DNA of 64,000 bases from Brachybacterium sp. Z12. Lineage in GTDB: Bacteria > Actinomycetota > Actinomycetes > Actinomycetales > Dermabacteraceae. Under the pieces are notes generated by a model. That model searched no databases. It was not told where the DNA came from and saw only the letters and a program-made list of their open reading frames with translations. The stretch is taken from assembly GCF_014400405.1 (NCBI RefSeq), contig NZ_CP060496.1, positions 3,286,001 through 3,350,000 on the forward strand, read 5' to 3'. The stretch's first letter is position 1; every line of letters begins with the position of its first letter. A program made the position numbers and the translations under genes. Positions 1 to 9,466 of the stretch are shown here, in pieces.

Positions 1-752
1 ACTTGGTGGAGCGCGCCGCACGGGCAGGCTTCGACACCCTGCAGTTCACCGTGGACACCCCGGTGGCCGGAGCACGGCTCCGCGACACCCGCAACGGCTT
101 CTCGATCCCGCCGCAGCTGACGGCCCGCACCGTGCTGGACGCGCTCCCGCGCCCCTGGTGGTGGGTCGACTTCCTGACCACCCCCACGCTCGAGTTCGCC
201 TCGCTCTCCTCGACCGGCGGCACCGTGGGCGAGCTGCTGGACTCCGCGATGGATCCGACCATCACCTACGAGGACCTCGAAATCATCCGCGGCCTGTGGC
301 CTGGGAAGCTCGTGGTCAAGGGGGTCCAGACCCTCGAGGACGCGAAGACGTTCACCGACCTGGGCGTGGACGGGATCATCATGTCCAACCACGGCGGGCG
401 GCAGCTCGATCGCGCCCCGGTCCCCTTCCACCTGCTGCCGGAGGTCGCCCGCGAGATCGGCGCCGACACCGAGATCGGCATCGACACCGGCATCATGCAC
501 GGCGCGGACATCGTGGCAGCCGTGGCGCTCGGCGCACGGTTCACCCTGATCGGTCGGGCCTATCTGTACGGGCTCATGGCCGGCGGCCGGCAGGGCGTGG
601 ACCGCACCATCGCGATCCTCTCCGAGCAGATCGTGCGCACCATGAAGTTGCTGGGCGCGCACTCCCTCGACGAGCTGGAGCCGAAGCACGTCACGCAGCT
701 GCACCGGCTGATGCCCATGCATCGCACGACGGAGCAGAGCTCCCCGCTCTGA
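1..752 (+). CDS. FMN-dependent alpha-hydroxy-acid dehydrogenase/oxidase, 5' end outside window
   Basis: C-terminal about 250 residues of an LldD/lactate-oxidase-type TIM-barrel flavoenzyme that oxidises an L-2-hydroxy acid such as lactate to the 2-oxo acid. Seen: the SNHGGRQLD loop, which carries the catalytic histidine and substrate-binding arginine, then the phosphate-binding region [18 protein letters not shown] and [12 protein letters not shown]. The usual DGG/DSG-x-R motif reads D-T-G-I-M-H here, which I recall from actinobacterial lactate-oxidising homologues. The reading frame is open to base 1, so the N-terminus lies upstream. It converges on the LacI gene. The substrate cannot be decided from sequence. 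Confidence 0.85.
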   Translation, partial: LVERAARAGFDTLQFTVDTPVAGARLRDTRNGFSIPPQLTARTVLDALPRPWWWVDFLTTPTLEFASLSSTGGTVGELLDSAMDPTITYEDLEIIRGLWPGKLVVKGVQTLEDAKTFTDLGVDGIIMSNHGGRQLDRAPVPFHLLPEVAREIGADTEIGIDTGIMHGADIVAAVALGARFTLIGRAYLYGLMAGGRQGVDRTIAILSEQIVRTMKLLGAHSLDELEPKHVTQLHRLMPMHRTTEQSSPL

Positions 753-777
753 TCCGGTGACCGTGGGGCGGCGCCCC

Positions 778-1788
778 TCAGCCCGTCGTCGACTCCCGCT
801 CCACCAGCGTCGGCGTGAAGCTGACGTGCCGCGGCGGGGCGGTGCCGTCGGCGATCTCCTCCTCGAGCAGCGCGAGGGCGGTGCGACCCATCAGATCCGC
901 GGGCTGGGACACGGAGGTCAGCGGCACCACGGTGGAGCGGGCGAAGGCGATGTCGTCGTAGCCCACCAGCGCGATCTCCTCCGGCACCGCGACCTGGTGG
1001 CGGAAGGCGAAAGCCTGCAGCACGCCGACCGCGAGCAGATCGTTCACGCAGAACACGGCGTCGGGACGCTCCGCGGCACTGCGTGCCACCACCGCCTCGC
1101 CCACGGTGCGCCCGGCGAGCACGGTGAGGTCCGCGGCCTCGAGCACCTCCAGCTCGATGCCGGCCGCCTCGGCGGCGCGCCTCGCTCCGCGCAGACGGTC
1201 GGCGACCTGGCGCAGGTCCTGGCGGGCGGCGACCACGCCGATACGCCGTCGCCCCAGCCCGGCCAGATGCTGCACGGCGATCTCGCCGCCGGCGATGCCG
1301 TCGACGCTCACCGAGGAGCCGCGCGCATCGGGCTCGCTCTCGACCAGCACCACCGGCGTGCCGCGACCGCGGATCGACTCGACGATCCCCGCGCTGCGCC
1401 CGGTGGAGGCCAGCAGGATCCCCCGCACCCGCTGCTCCTCGAACAGGGAGAGGTACAGCCGTTCACGCTGCTCCCGGTTGCCGGTGCTGCCGGCGATCAC
1501 CATCAGCTGTGAATCCTCAGCCGCGGATTCGATCCCGCCCACGAGCTGGGTGTAGAAGGGGTTCCCGGAATCCAGCACGATCGCGCCGACGGTGCTCGAG
1601 CGGCCCATCTTCAGCTGCCGGGCGGCGTCGTTACGCACGTACCCGAGCTCCGCGATCGCCGCCTCGACCCGTTCGCGACGATCCGGGGAGACGATGTCGG
1701 GGCGGTTCAGGACGTTGGAGACGGTGCCGACGGAAACCCCGGCATGCCGCGCCACGTCCTTCATGCCCACAGTGCCGGTTGCGGCCAT
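778..1788 (-). CDS. LacI-family transcriptional regulator
   Basis: A 336-residue sugar-responsive regulator. The N-terminal helix-turn-helix (MKDVARHAGVSVGTVSNVLN, residues about 7-26) with its hinge is followed by a periplasmic-binding-protein-like effector domain to the C-terminus, the normal length for the family. The frame is open further upstream, but ATG at 1788 is chosen because it has GAGGAGAA about 7 bases before it and places the HTH at the N-terminus. It lies beyond the Gfo/Idh-ABC operon (3.1-8.9 kb), with one divergent membrane gene between, so it may control that operon. An AAGCGCTT core typical of LacI operators lies upstream of the operon at 9134. The target is inference. Confidence 0.9.
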   Translation of the reverse strand: MAATGTVGMKDVARHAGVSVGTVSNVLNRPDIVSPDRRERVEAAIAELGYVRNDAARQLKMGRSSTVGAIVLDSGNPFYTQLVGGIESAAEDSQLMVIAGSTGNREQRERLYLSLFEEQRVRGILLASTGRSAGIVESIRGRGTPVVLVESEPDARGSSVSVDGIAGGEIAVQHLAGLGRRRIGVVAARQDLRQVADRLRGARRAAEAAGIELEVLEAADLTVLAGRTVGEAVVARSAAERPDAVFCVNDLLAVGVLQAFAFRHQVAVPEEIALVGYDDIAFARSTVVPLTSVSQPADLMGRTALALLEEEIADGTAPPRHVSFTPTLVERESTTG

Positions 1789-2011
1789 ACCCGGTTCTCC
1801 TCGACTCGTCGTGATCCGGCCCTGGAAGATCGCCGCAGGCCGCTGCCTGGCAATTTTATCGCGACTGGTCCGCCGGCCGGGCCGGCTCACGAGAAGGTCA
1901 CGGACCGCGCCCCCGCGCAGCGGACGACCTATGCTCTCGCTCAGGGGAACCGTGCAAGTTGGCAGGGCGTCTCGGGACCTCCTTTTCGAGCGACGGCACC
2001 TGGAGGCCATG

Positions 2012-3032
2012 ATGAGCACCGATCCACGACCCATCGATCACGAGGCGGGGACCACGAGCGAGGCGGCGGGGGCCCCGGGCGGAGACCCCGCAGCGGAGCC
2101 CACCCACCGCGCTGACGCGCCCCCGGCGGCCGCTGTGCGCATGAGGGGCTCCGGCCTCGTCGCACGCCTGCTCACCGTCGTCTATGCACTGATCGTCACC
2201 CCGATCGCGACGGGCCTGCTCTCCTATGGCGGCTCCGGCTGGCTGCAGTACTTCATGAACCCGCAGATTCATGGACTCCTCTCCCGTCGAGCTCCTGGGC
2301 ACGCCGATGGGGTCGCGGATCCTCCTCGGGGTGGGTCTGGGGCTGCTGTTGCTGGCGAGCGTCGTCGCGACCGGCATCGCGAGCTCGGCGGGACTCCTCG
2401 CCGTCGGGGTGCTGGGCCTGGTCAGCATCGTGCTTTCCATCGTCCCGGCGCTCATGCTCGAGGTGTACATGACCGCCGCGGAGGTCATCCCGCCCCAGTT
2501 CCTCGACGGGATGGTCTACGGGCTCCCGCTGATCCTGCACCCGCTGATGGGCGGGCTCGGGCTGGGGCTGCTGGTCGCCCGTCGGCGTCCCGACCCGCAT
2601 GTCGCCGCGTCGGTCGCCGGGCTGGTCGTCGTCCCGCTGATGCTGCTGCTCGGAGCGGGGCTGCTCTTCCGCGGTGTCGCCGAAGGTGCTGCCTTCGCCA
2701 TGAGGATGTTCCGGCTCGACGTCCAGCCGATGGTCGTGGTGCTCGTGCTCGCCGGGGCGCTGGTGGCTCTGGGTGGCGCGGCCTCGCGCTGGTCGCCGTA
2801 CGCGTTGATCGTGCCGGCCCTCGTCACGCTCGTCGCCTCGCTCGCGATGATGTCGTCTGACGTGCTCTCGCTGATCTCGGGTCTGTGGAACAGCCCGACG
2901 GCGAGCAGCGCGGTGTCGTTCCTGCTCGTCGGCGGCGGTCTCGCCGCCGCCGTGGTGATGCTGGTGCACACCGTCGTGCTGGCGATCGTGCGCCATCGCG
3001 CCCGACGACAGGCACGCGCCCTCGCCGGCTGA
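2012..3032 (+). CDS. multi-pass membrane protein of unknown function (apparent frameshift near 2268)
   Basis: I do not recognise the family. The first frame gives a Pro/Ala-rich cytoplasmic N-terminus and a hydrophobic segment (VVYALIVTPIATGLLSYGG). It then overlaps a second frame, open from 2271, coding four to five more membrane segments (LLGVGLGLLLLASVVATGIA, GLLAVGVLGLVSIVLSIVPA, VVVLVLAGALVALGG and others) and ending in a basic tail. One extra base around 2265-2270 would join them into about 340 residues. The start is ATG at 2012, with GGAGG at 2002-2006. It is divergent from the LacI gene. Calling the two frames one gene is inference. Confidence 0.65.
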
Positions 3033-3103
3033 GGGGACCGGCCCGTGCGCGGCCCGCGGCCGGGCGAGATCTTTAGACGGTCCCCTGCGGTCTCGAGACC
3101 GGC

Positions 3104-4297
3104 TCAGGCGGCCGGCGGGGTCCAGCGGTGCACGGCGTCCTCGCGGGCCCAGCTCACGCCGAGCTCGCTGAAGGGCCGGCCCACCTCGAGCGCTTCCTGC
3201 AGGGTGTCCTCGATGTGATCGACGACGGGATGCGCGGCCGCGCCCTCCCCCACCCAGGTCACGCCGGTCTCGATCGGCAGCGGGTCGGGCACGGACTGGA
3301 TCGCCTCGAGCACCGCGCTGAACACCCCGGTCGCAGCCAGCGGGGACAGCAGCGCCACCTCGCGGTCGCGCACATGATCGATCAGGTTCTCCATCAGGTC
3401 CATGCGCTCGTGGGTCAGCTCCTCGACGGTCCCGTCGGCCAAGGTCCGCACCGAGCGGTCCTCGGTGTAGAACAGCCGGTGCGAGCCGCCGGGGCCGCTG
3501 ATCTCGACCCAGGGGCTGGGCTGCGCGGGCGCGGTGGTGGTCAGGGCGCACACCACCGCGGAACCCGCGGCGACGGGGTCGATGCGCAGGAAGGTGGTGT
3601 CGTCGGCCTGGATGTCGTGGGCGCGGCGCAGCTCGGTGGTGACCTCCGCGACGTCCGCGATCTCATCGATCCCGGCGATCGCGAGCCCGGCGTGCACGGC
3701 ATGGGCCAGGGGGTTCGTGGCGACCCCGTCGGCGACCCGTCGACCGTCGGCCAGGCGCCGCTTCCCCGCCCAGGCGGAGCGGGCGTAGTAGGCGCGGTCG
3801 CGCTGCCACGCGCCGTGCACGTGCACGGCGGTGACGGTGCCCAGGGCGCCGCCGGCGACCTCGCGGCGCAGCGTATCCACGCCGGCACCGCCGCGGGCCT
3901 GGAAGCCCACCTGCACCGAGCGTCCCGCATCCTTTGCCGCTGCGAGCAGGGTCCAATGCTCCTCGAGCGCCGGCACGGGCGGCTTCTCGAGGTACACGTC
4001 GAGCCCGGCGGCGAGCGCCTCGGTCGCGAGCGGCACATGGGTGTCGATCGGAGTGGCGATGATGACGATCTCAGGCCGGTCCGGACCGCTCAGAGCATCC
4101 AGCAGCTCGCCGAGCGAGCGGTGGTGCATCGTCTGCAGCTCGGCAGGCGGCTCGGCCACGTCCACCACGCCGACCAGCCGCGCGACCCCCTCCTCCTCGA
4201 GCCGCGCGAGGTTGCGCAGGTGCGAGGTGCCGAAGCCGCGCGTGCCGATCAGCGCTACCCGGGCAGGGACAGCGGCATCGGGAGCGGGAGCGCTCAT
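3104..4297 (-). CDS. Gfo/Idh/MocA-family NAD(P)-dependent oxidoreductase
   Basis: 397 residues. An N-terminal Rossmann fold (VALIGTRGFGTSHLRNLARL, residues 13-32) is followed by the family EKPP motif at about residue 115 (YLEKPPVPAL), whose lysine is usually catalytic, and an alpha/beta C-terminal domain. Members oxidise or reduce sugars and sugar derivatives such as inositol. It is the last gene of the operon SBP-permease-permease-Gfo/Idh-Gfo/Idh, and its start overlaps the upstream gene's stop (ATGA at 4294-4297), so the two oxidoreductases are probably translationally coupled. The substrate is presumably the imported sugar; its identity is not visible. Confidence 0.88.
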   Translation of the reverse strand: MSAPAPDAAVPARVALIGTRGFGTSHLRNLARLEEEGVARLVGVVDVAEPPAELQTMHHRSLGELLDALSGPDRPEIVIIATPIDTHVPLATEALAAGLDVYLEKPPVPALEEHWTLLAAAKDAGRSVQVGFQARGGAGVDTLRREVAGGALGTVTAVHVHGAWQRDRAYYARSAWAGKRRLADGRRVADGVATNPLAHAVHAGLAIAGIDEIADVAEVTTELRRAHDIQADDTTFLRIDPVAAGSAVVCALTTTAPAQPSPWVEISGPGGSHRLFYTEDRSVRTLADGTVEELTHERMDLMENLIDHVRDREVALLSPLAATGVFSAVLEAIQSVPDPLPIETGVTWVGEGAAAHPVVDHIEDTLQEALEVGRPFSELGVSWAREDAVHRWTPPAA

Positions 4298-5629
4298 ACC
4301 TGCTCCCGCCCGAGATCGATGCCCAGCGCGGCGTCCACCTCGACTGGCGCCCCGGTCTCGAGGGAGAGGTTGCCGCAGATGCCGACCGCGATCGAACGGA
4401 TTCCGTCGAGGTGGTCGGAGGGGCGTCCCAGCTCGTCCTCGACCGGGCCGACGAACACGTCGCTCAGCAGCAGCGCGTCGCCGCCGCCGTGACCGCCGAC
4501 GCCCTCGGGGATCTCCACCTCCCGGGCCGGCTCGAAGTGCTTCTGGACCACGAGGCGCTCACCGCGCTCGCGCGCCCCGGTCTCCGCAGTGGTGACCGCG
4601 ACGGCGCTGGGGTCGACGTGAGATCGACCGTCCTCTCCCTGCGGCACCACCTCGGCCCGCTCGACGACCTCGAGCTCGGCCCGGCCGGCGGTCCCGTTGA
4701 CCGCGACCTGGTATCCCTCCCACGGGCTGTGGGCGTTCAGGGCGTAGGTGAGCACGGCGCCGCGTCGGTAGTCCACGAGCGCGGTGAGGTTGTCCTCGGT
4801 GGTGATCCCGTCGGCGAAGACGGACTGGTCGCGCCGGTAGCCGTCGTGCTCCTCGGCCTTGAGGTAGAGCGCCTCGAGGCGTTCGTCGGAGCGGAGGTCC
4901 AGCTCGAAGGGGTCGTGGACGCCGTCGTGCGTGCCGCGCTCGGGCAGCGGTGCCCGGCCGCGGGCGCTCGCGTTCTCCTGACCGTAGAAGCGCAGCCCGC
5001 CCCGGGCGTAGACCTGCACGGGGGTGTCCGCGATCCACCAGTTGACCAGGTCGAAGTGGTGGGCGGCCTTGTGCACGAACAGGCCGCCGCTGTTGGCCTT
5101 GTCGCGGTGCCAGCGCCGGAAGTAGTCCGCGCCGTGCTGGGTGTCCAGCACCCATTCGAAGACCACCGAGACCACCTCGCCGATCTCTCCCGAGGCGATG
5201 ATCTGCTTCAGCGCGGTGTTCCGCGGGCTGTAGCGGTAGTTGAAGGTCACCACCACCGGAGCGGCCGGTGCGGTCGATCGCCTCCTGGATGGCGCGCGCC
5301 GAGGGGGCGTCGATCGTCAGCGGCTTCTCGACCACCACGTCGGCCCCGGCCTCGAGGGCGCGGACCACGTGCTCGGCGTGCAGCCGGTCCACGCTGGTGA
5401 CGATCACCCGATCCACCGACTCCTCGGCGATGATCTGCTCGAGCTCGTCCGGCCCGCCGAGCCGCACCTGCGCGAAGGCCTCGTGCCGGTCGCGGTGGTA
5501 CTCGAGACGGCTGGGGTTCACATCGATCAGAGCGACCAGCTCGGCGACATCGGCGTGAGGGCCGGCGATCGCATCGAGGTACATCTGGCTGCGGTGACCG
5601 GTGCCGATCACGGCATAGCGGGTGGGCAT
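4294..5629 (-). CDS. Gfo/Idh/MocA-family oxidoreductase (apparent frameshift near 5255)
   Basis: About 445 residues after joining two frames. The first frame gives the Rossmann N-terminus (YAVIGTGHRSQMYLDAI) and the VVVEKPLTIDAP motif carrying the conserved lysine. The second, from about 5256 downward, gives FNYRYSPRNTALKQII, GGLFVHKAAHHFDLVNWW and the C-terminal domain. The break is at a GGTGGTGGTG run, where removal of one G restores the frame. It is longer than its downstream neighbour and has the H-HFDL-NWW substrate-side motif common in family members acting on larger sugars. It sits between the permease gene and the second Gfo/Idh gene, with which it overlaps by 4 bases. Confidence 0.85.
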
Positions 5630-5696
5630 GGATCTCCTGAGGGTGCGGAGGACGGGAGTGGACGAGCGCGGGCAGCGACAGGGACAGGGACAGGGA

Positions 5697-6601
5697 CTAC
5701 TTGATGCCGGTGGTGGCGAAGCCCTTGACCAGGAAGCGCTGGCCGAACAGGAACACCAGGAACAGCGGTATCAGCGACACGACCGACATGGCGAACATCG
5801 CGCCCCAGTCGGAGGAGCCCTGGGTGTCCAGGAACGACTTCAGCGCCAGCGGCACGGTGAAGTTGTCCGGGGTGGTGAGGTAGATGAGGGAGCCGAAGAA
5901 GTCGTTCCACATCCACATGAACGTGAAGATCGTGGTGGTCGCGAGCGCCGGGAGCATCAGCGGCAGGATCACCTGGAAGAAGATCCGGAAGTGGCCGCAG
6001 CCGTCGATGCGAGCCGCCTCGTCCAGCTCACGGGGATGCCGCGGATGAACTGCACCATCAGGAAGATGAAGAAGGCGTCGGTGGCCAGGAACTTCGGCAG
6101 GATCAGCGGGAGCATCGTGTTCACCCAGCCGGTCTGGGAGAACATGATGTACTGCGGCACGATCACCACGTGGATCGGCAGCATGAGGGTCGCCAGCATG
6201 ATCGCGAAGGCGATGTTGCGGCCCCAGAACTTCAGCCGCGCGAAGGCGTAGGCGGTCAGCGAGCACGCGACCAGGTTGCCGATCACGCATCCCAGCACCA
6301 GCAGGGTGGAGTTCATCAGGTAATGAGAGAACGGCTGGGCGAGGGATTCCCAGCCCCGCGCGTAGTTCGACAGATCGAAGCTCAGCGGGAACAGGCTGGG
6401 GTTGCGGAAGATCTCCTCATTGGGCCGCAGGGATGAGACCACCATCCACAGCAGCGGGTAGACCATCGCGATGCTCGCCACGATCATCACCACGTGCCGC
6501 AGACCGCGGCGCATGAGACGGCGGGGACGGGGCCTGGGGACCACCCGGGCGGGGGCCTCGTCCGCGGGGACGGCGGCGGGTCGACTCTGCAGATCAGTCA
6601 T
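5697..6601 (-). CDS. carbohydrate ABC transporter permease, MalG/UgpE type (frameshift at about 6032)
   Basis: Inner-membrane permease of a CUT1-type sugar importer, about 300 residues and six predicted helices. The basic cytoplasmic start MTDLQSRPAA is followed by membrane segments up to QFIRGIP. The C-terminal half, with the EAA loop that contacts the ATPase (ELDEAARIDGCGHFRIFFQV) and an end at TTGIK, is in the next frame. A single missing base in the GGGG run at 6032-6035 explains the break. Its start overlaps the end of the partner permease by 8 bases. No ATPase gene is present, so a shared MsiK-type ATPase encoded elsewhere is likely. Confidence 0.9.
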
Positions 6602-7532
6602 CGTAGAACACCCAGAACTTGGAGACGAAGAAGTTGATGGCGGTGAAGATCGCGACGATGATCAGCAGCAGCCAGGCCATCGCGGAGGCGTACCCCATGT
6701 CGAACTGGGTGAAGCCCTTGATGTACAGGTACAGCGTGTAGAACATCGTCGAATCCGAGGGCCCGCCGGTGCCGCCGGAGACCACGAACGCCTGTGTGAA
6801 CGACTGGAAGGCATTGATGACCTGCAGCACCACGTTGAAGAAGATGATCGGCGTGAGCAGCGGGAGGGTGATGCGGAAGAACTTCGCGAGCTTCGAGGCA
6901 CCATCCACGGAGGCGGCCTCGTAGTACATCTCGGGGATCTGCCGCAGGCCCGCCAGGAAGATGATCATCGGGGACCCGAAGGTCCACACGTTCAGCAGGA
7001 TGATCGTGCCCAGCGCCGTGTCCGGGTTCGAGACCCAGCCGGGCAGGTTCTCGAAGCCGAGCATCGCACCGACCTGGTTGATCAGGCCGTTGGCGCCGAA
7101 CATCTGGCGCCACAGGATCGCGATCGCGACCGATCCGCCCAGCAGCGACGGCAGGTAGAACACCGAGCGGTAGAAGGACAGGCCCTTGATGCCCGTGTTC
7201 AGCGCCACCGCCAGCAGCAGCGCTGCGATCAGCTGCAGCGGCGTGCCCACGAACACGTAGATGAAGGTGACCACCAGCGAGTTGTGCAGGCGGGTGTCCG
7301 CGATCATCGCCTTGATGTTGTCCAGGCCCACGAACTCGGGCGGGGCCAGCAGGCTGTAGTCGGTGAACGCGAGCGCGAACGACGCGATCATCGGGATCAG
7401 GGTGATCCCGAGCAGGCCCAGCAGCCACGGCAGCATGAACACCAGTGCCTGCTTGTTGTCGGGGTGCTTCTCCTTCGTCCCGCCCTTCTTGCGTGACGAG
7501 ACGATGGAGGCGAGTTCTCCCACGGCGCTCAT
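6594..7532 (-). CDS. carbohydrate ABC transporter permease, MalF/UgpA type
   Basis: 312 residues with about six transmembrane helices. Seen: the first helix ALVFMLPWLLGLLGITLIPM, the conserved FVGLDNI segment after it, and the EAA coupling loop YEAASVDGASKLAKFFRI near residue 210. It forms the translocation pore with the permease encoded immediately downstream, whose start it overlaps by 8 bases. Upstream at 82 bases is the solute-binding lipoprotein gene, giving the usual order of binding protein, MalF-type and MalG-type permease. Intact in one frame. Confidence 0.93.
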   Translation of the reverse strand: MSAVGELASIVSSRKKGGTKEKHPDNKQALVFMLPWLLGLLGITLIPMIASFALAFTDYSLLAPPEFVGLDNIKAMIADTRLHNSLVVTFIYVFVGTPLQLIAALLLAVALNTGIKGLSFYRSVFYLPSLLGGSVAIAILWRQMFGANGLINQVGAMLGFENLPGWVSNPDTALGTIILLNVWTFGSPMIIFLAGLRQIPEMYYEAASVDGASKLAKFFRITLPLLTPIIFFNVVLQVINAFQSFTQAFVVSGGTGGPSDSTMFYTLYLYIKGFTQFDMGYASAMAWLLLIIVAIFTAINFFVSKFWVFYDD

Positions 7533-7613
7533 AGGCGTCTTCCCTTCATGGTCGGGGTGCCGCGGCGGCCGGCGGAGTGGTCCCCGCCGGCCGCGGCAGT
7601 GCGATGTCGATGA

Positions 7614-8918
7614 TCAGGCCAATGCCGCGTCGAGCTCGTCGAGCACGCGCTGACCGGCCTCCGCCGGGGTGATGGTGCCGAAGAGCATGTCCTCGCCGGC
7701 ACGGGTCAGGATGTCCTCGAACTGGCCGCCGCCCTGCGGGGTGATCTCGGGCGCCTCGCCCAGTTCGCTCTCGATCGCCTCGAGGAAGTCGACGGCCTTG
7801 GTGTTGGCCTCGTCGAGGTCCGCGACGATCGCCTCGCGCACCGTGAGGTTGCCGGGCACGCCGCGCTCGACCGAGAGGATCTTCCCCGCGTCGGGCGAGT
7901 TGACCAGGAAGTCGACGAAGGCGACGGCCGCCTCCGGGTCCGAGGCGTTCGCGGAGACCGCCCAGTACATGGACGCCTTGTACCAGAGCTGCGCATCGGC
8001 GGAGGAGCCGGTCATCGACGGCGGGCGCAGCACGAGCACGCCCTCGGGCACGAGGCCGTCGTGGGCGACGACCTGGTTGGACCAGGCCACCGTCATGGCG
8101 ACGTTCCCGGTCGCGAAGAACGACTGGTCCATGGACTTCGAAGCATCCTCGACGGAGAGGCTGGCATCGGGGCTGGCGCCCGAGTCCTGGAGCTTCTTGG
8201 TCCAGTCGAACCAGGCGGTGGCGGTGTCGAGGTCGAAGCCGGCGCCGCCGTCCTTGTACTGGTCCTGGCCGGCCTGGCGCACGTAGACCTGGAACAGGCC
8301 CTGGATCGTGCCCATCTGGGTCATGCCGTAGGTGCCGTCCGGGGTGTTCTCGGAGATCTGCACTGCGGTGTCGACCAGGTCGTCCCAGGTCCAGGTGGAG
8401 TCGTCGGGGATCTCGACCCCGGCCTCCTCGAACACGACGGGGTTGATCAGGAAGGCGAAGGCGTTCAGGCCGGCGTTGATCGCGGCGAGGCCCACCTCGG
8501 GCAGCTCGCCCACCTCGACCGAGCCCGGGGCGAAGTCAGCGGTGTCCAGGCCGGCTTCGGCGAGGTCGAGCAGTGCGCCGCGCTGGCCGTACTCGGCGAG
8601 GTACTTCTCGTCCATCTGGACAACGTCGGGGAAGTCGCCACCGGCGGTCTGGGTGGCGAGCTTGTCCCAGTAGCCGCTCCACTCGCCGGGCTCGAGGCTG
8701 AGGGTGACATCCGGGGCGACCTCCTCATACGCGGCCGCGACGTCCTGGGTGTTCTGGTCGCGGGTGGGGTTGCCCCACCAGGCGACGCGGAGGGAGGCGC
8801 TGCCGTCCTCCCCACCGCCGCCGCCACCACCGCTGGAGGCGTTGGGGCCGCAGGCGGCGAGGCCTGCCAGGCCGGGGACGGCGAGACCAAGGGCAAGGGC
8901 TGTGCGTCGGGTGAACAT
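7614..8918 (-). CDS. sugar ABC transporter substrate-binding lipoprotein
   Basis: 434 residues. An N-terminal lipoprotein signal (FTRRTALALGLAVPG, lipobox LAAC at residues 20-23) is followed by a Gly/Ser linker and a CUT1-type extracellular binding fold (LRVAWWGNPTRDQNT; VVQMDEKYLAEYGQRGALLD). Chosen start: ATG at 8918, because AGGAGA lies 7 bases upstream and it puts the signal at the N-terminus; the frame is open to 9065. First gene of the operon with two permeases and two Gfo/Idh oxidoreductases. The divergent gene at 9467 encodes a paralogue sharing WDKLATQ and QMDE motifs. The ligand is unknown, probably a sugar or sugar derivative. Confidence 0.92.
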   Translation of the reverse strand: MFTRRTALALGLAVPGLAGLAACGPNASSGGGGGGGEDGSASLRVAWWGNPTRDQNTQDVAAAYEEVAPDVTLSLEPGEWSGYWDKLATQTAGGDFPDVVQMDEKYLAEYGQRGALLDLAEAGLDTADFAPGSVEVGELPEVGLAAINAGLNAFAFLINPVVFEEAGVEIPDDSTWTWDDLVDTAVQISENTPDGTYGMTQMGTIQGLFQVYVRQAGQDQYKDGGAGFDLDTATAWFDWTKKLQDSGASPDASLSVEDASKSMDQSFFATGNVAMTVAWSNQVVAHDGLVPEGVLVLRPPSMTGSSADAQLWYKASMYWAVSANASDPEAAVAFVDFLVNSPDAGKILSVERGVPGNLTVREAIVADLDEANTKAVDFLEAIESELGEAPEITPQGGGQFEDILTRAGEDMLFGTITPAEAGQRVLDELDAALA

Positions 8919-9131
8919 CGGTTCTCCTGTCATCGTCGCCTTCTGCGGCGACCGGCGGGCCCGGATGACCACCGTGGTCTTCCGAGAGGGTCGTGCCCGG
9001 GCGGGAACTTCGTCGTCCTGCCCGGTTCGCTGCGAGTCGGACTCTCGTCCGTTCCTGCGCCGCATCAGGGTGAAAGGTGTCTGTATCCCTGCGGACCGAC
9101 CGGGGATGCTGCTCCGGATGGGTTGCCTTAG

Positions 9132-9143
9132 GAAAGCGCTTCA
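9132..9143. promoter_or_regulatory. candidate LacI-family operator
   Basis: GAAAGCGCTTCA contains the 8-base perfect palindrome AAGCGCTT with a central CG step, the core seen in many LacI-family operators. It is about 215 bases upstream of the transporter operon start (8918). The LacI regulator at 778-1788 is the nearest candidate to bind it. Outer arms are imperfect, so this is a candidate only. Confidence 0.45.
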
Positions 9144-9287
9144 CGGGAGGGTTTGTCAACCCGTGCCCGTCACGCTCGGGTCACGATGCCGACGCCCCGC
9201 CCGGCGACCTGCCGGTTTTGCGCCCGGGGACACCTCGAGGCCGCGGACCAGCAACGTCACCGCCCTTGCGCCCGACCGCGCCCCACG

Positions 9288-9310
9288 GTTAGTGTGCCAG
9301 CACAACTAAC
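9288..9310. promoter_or_regulatory. 23-base inverted repeat upstream of the second binding protein
   Basis: GTTAGT and ACTAAC are perfect complements flanking GTGC-CA-GCAC, giving a nearly continuous palindrome with one unpaired base. It lies about 157 bases upstream of the gene at 9467. It could be an operator or the start of a leader hairpin. A TTAGTG stretch inside could serve as part of a promoter. Confidence 0.4.
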
Positions 9311-9466
9311 TCTGAAACGACTCAGCAAGGGCTATCCCCCGGTCCGCTCCGTTTCGCGGAGCCCTTCCGGGCGTCGCCCCTGCACACTCGTTTCCCCGAC
9401 GTTCTCCCGACGCCGCACCGCTGACCGTCCCGCTGGGACCACAGCCCACCACCCGAAGGATCGACG

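Larger units (their letters stand above)
8919..9466. other. 548-base divergent intergenic region between two binding-protein genes
   Basis: No convincing gene. It must hold the promoters of the leftward transporter operon and of the rightward binding-protein gene. It contains a LacI-type half-palindrome core (9134-9141) and a 23-base inverted repeat (9288-9310), listed separately. A Shine-Dalgarno-like GAAGGA lies before the start at 9467. Confidence 0.7.

Noticed and set aside
3025..3095. Inverted repeat AGGGGACCG/CGGTCCCCT as terminator after the membrane gene
   Set aside because: Nine-base arms are separated by about 40 bases; too loose to call without folding.
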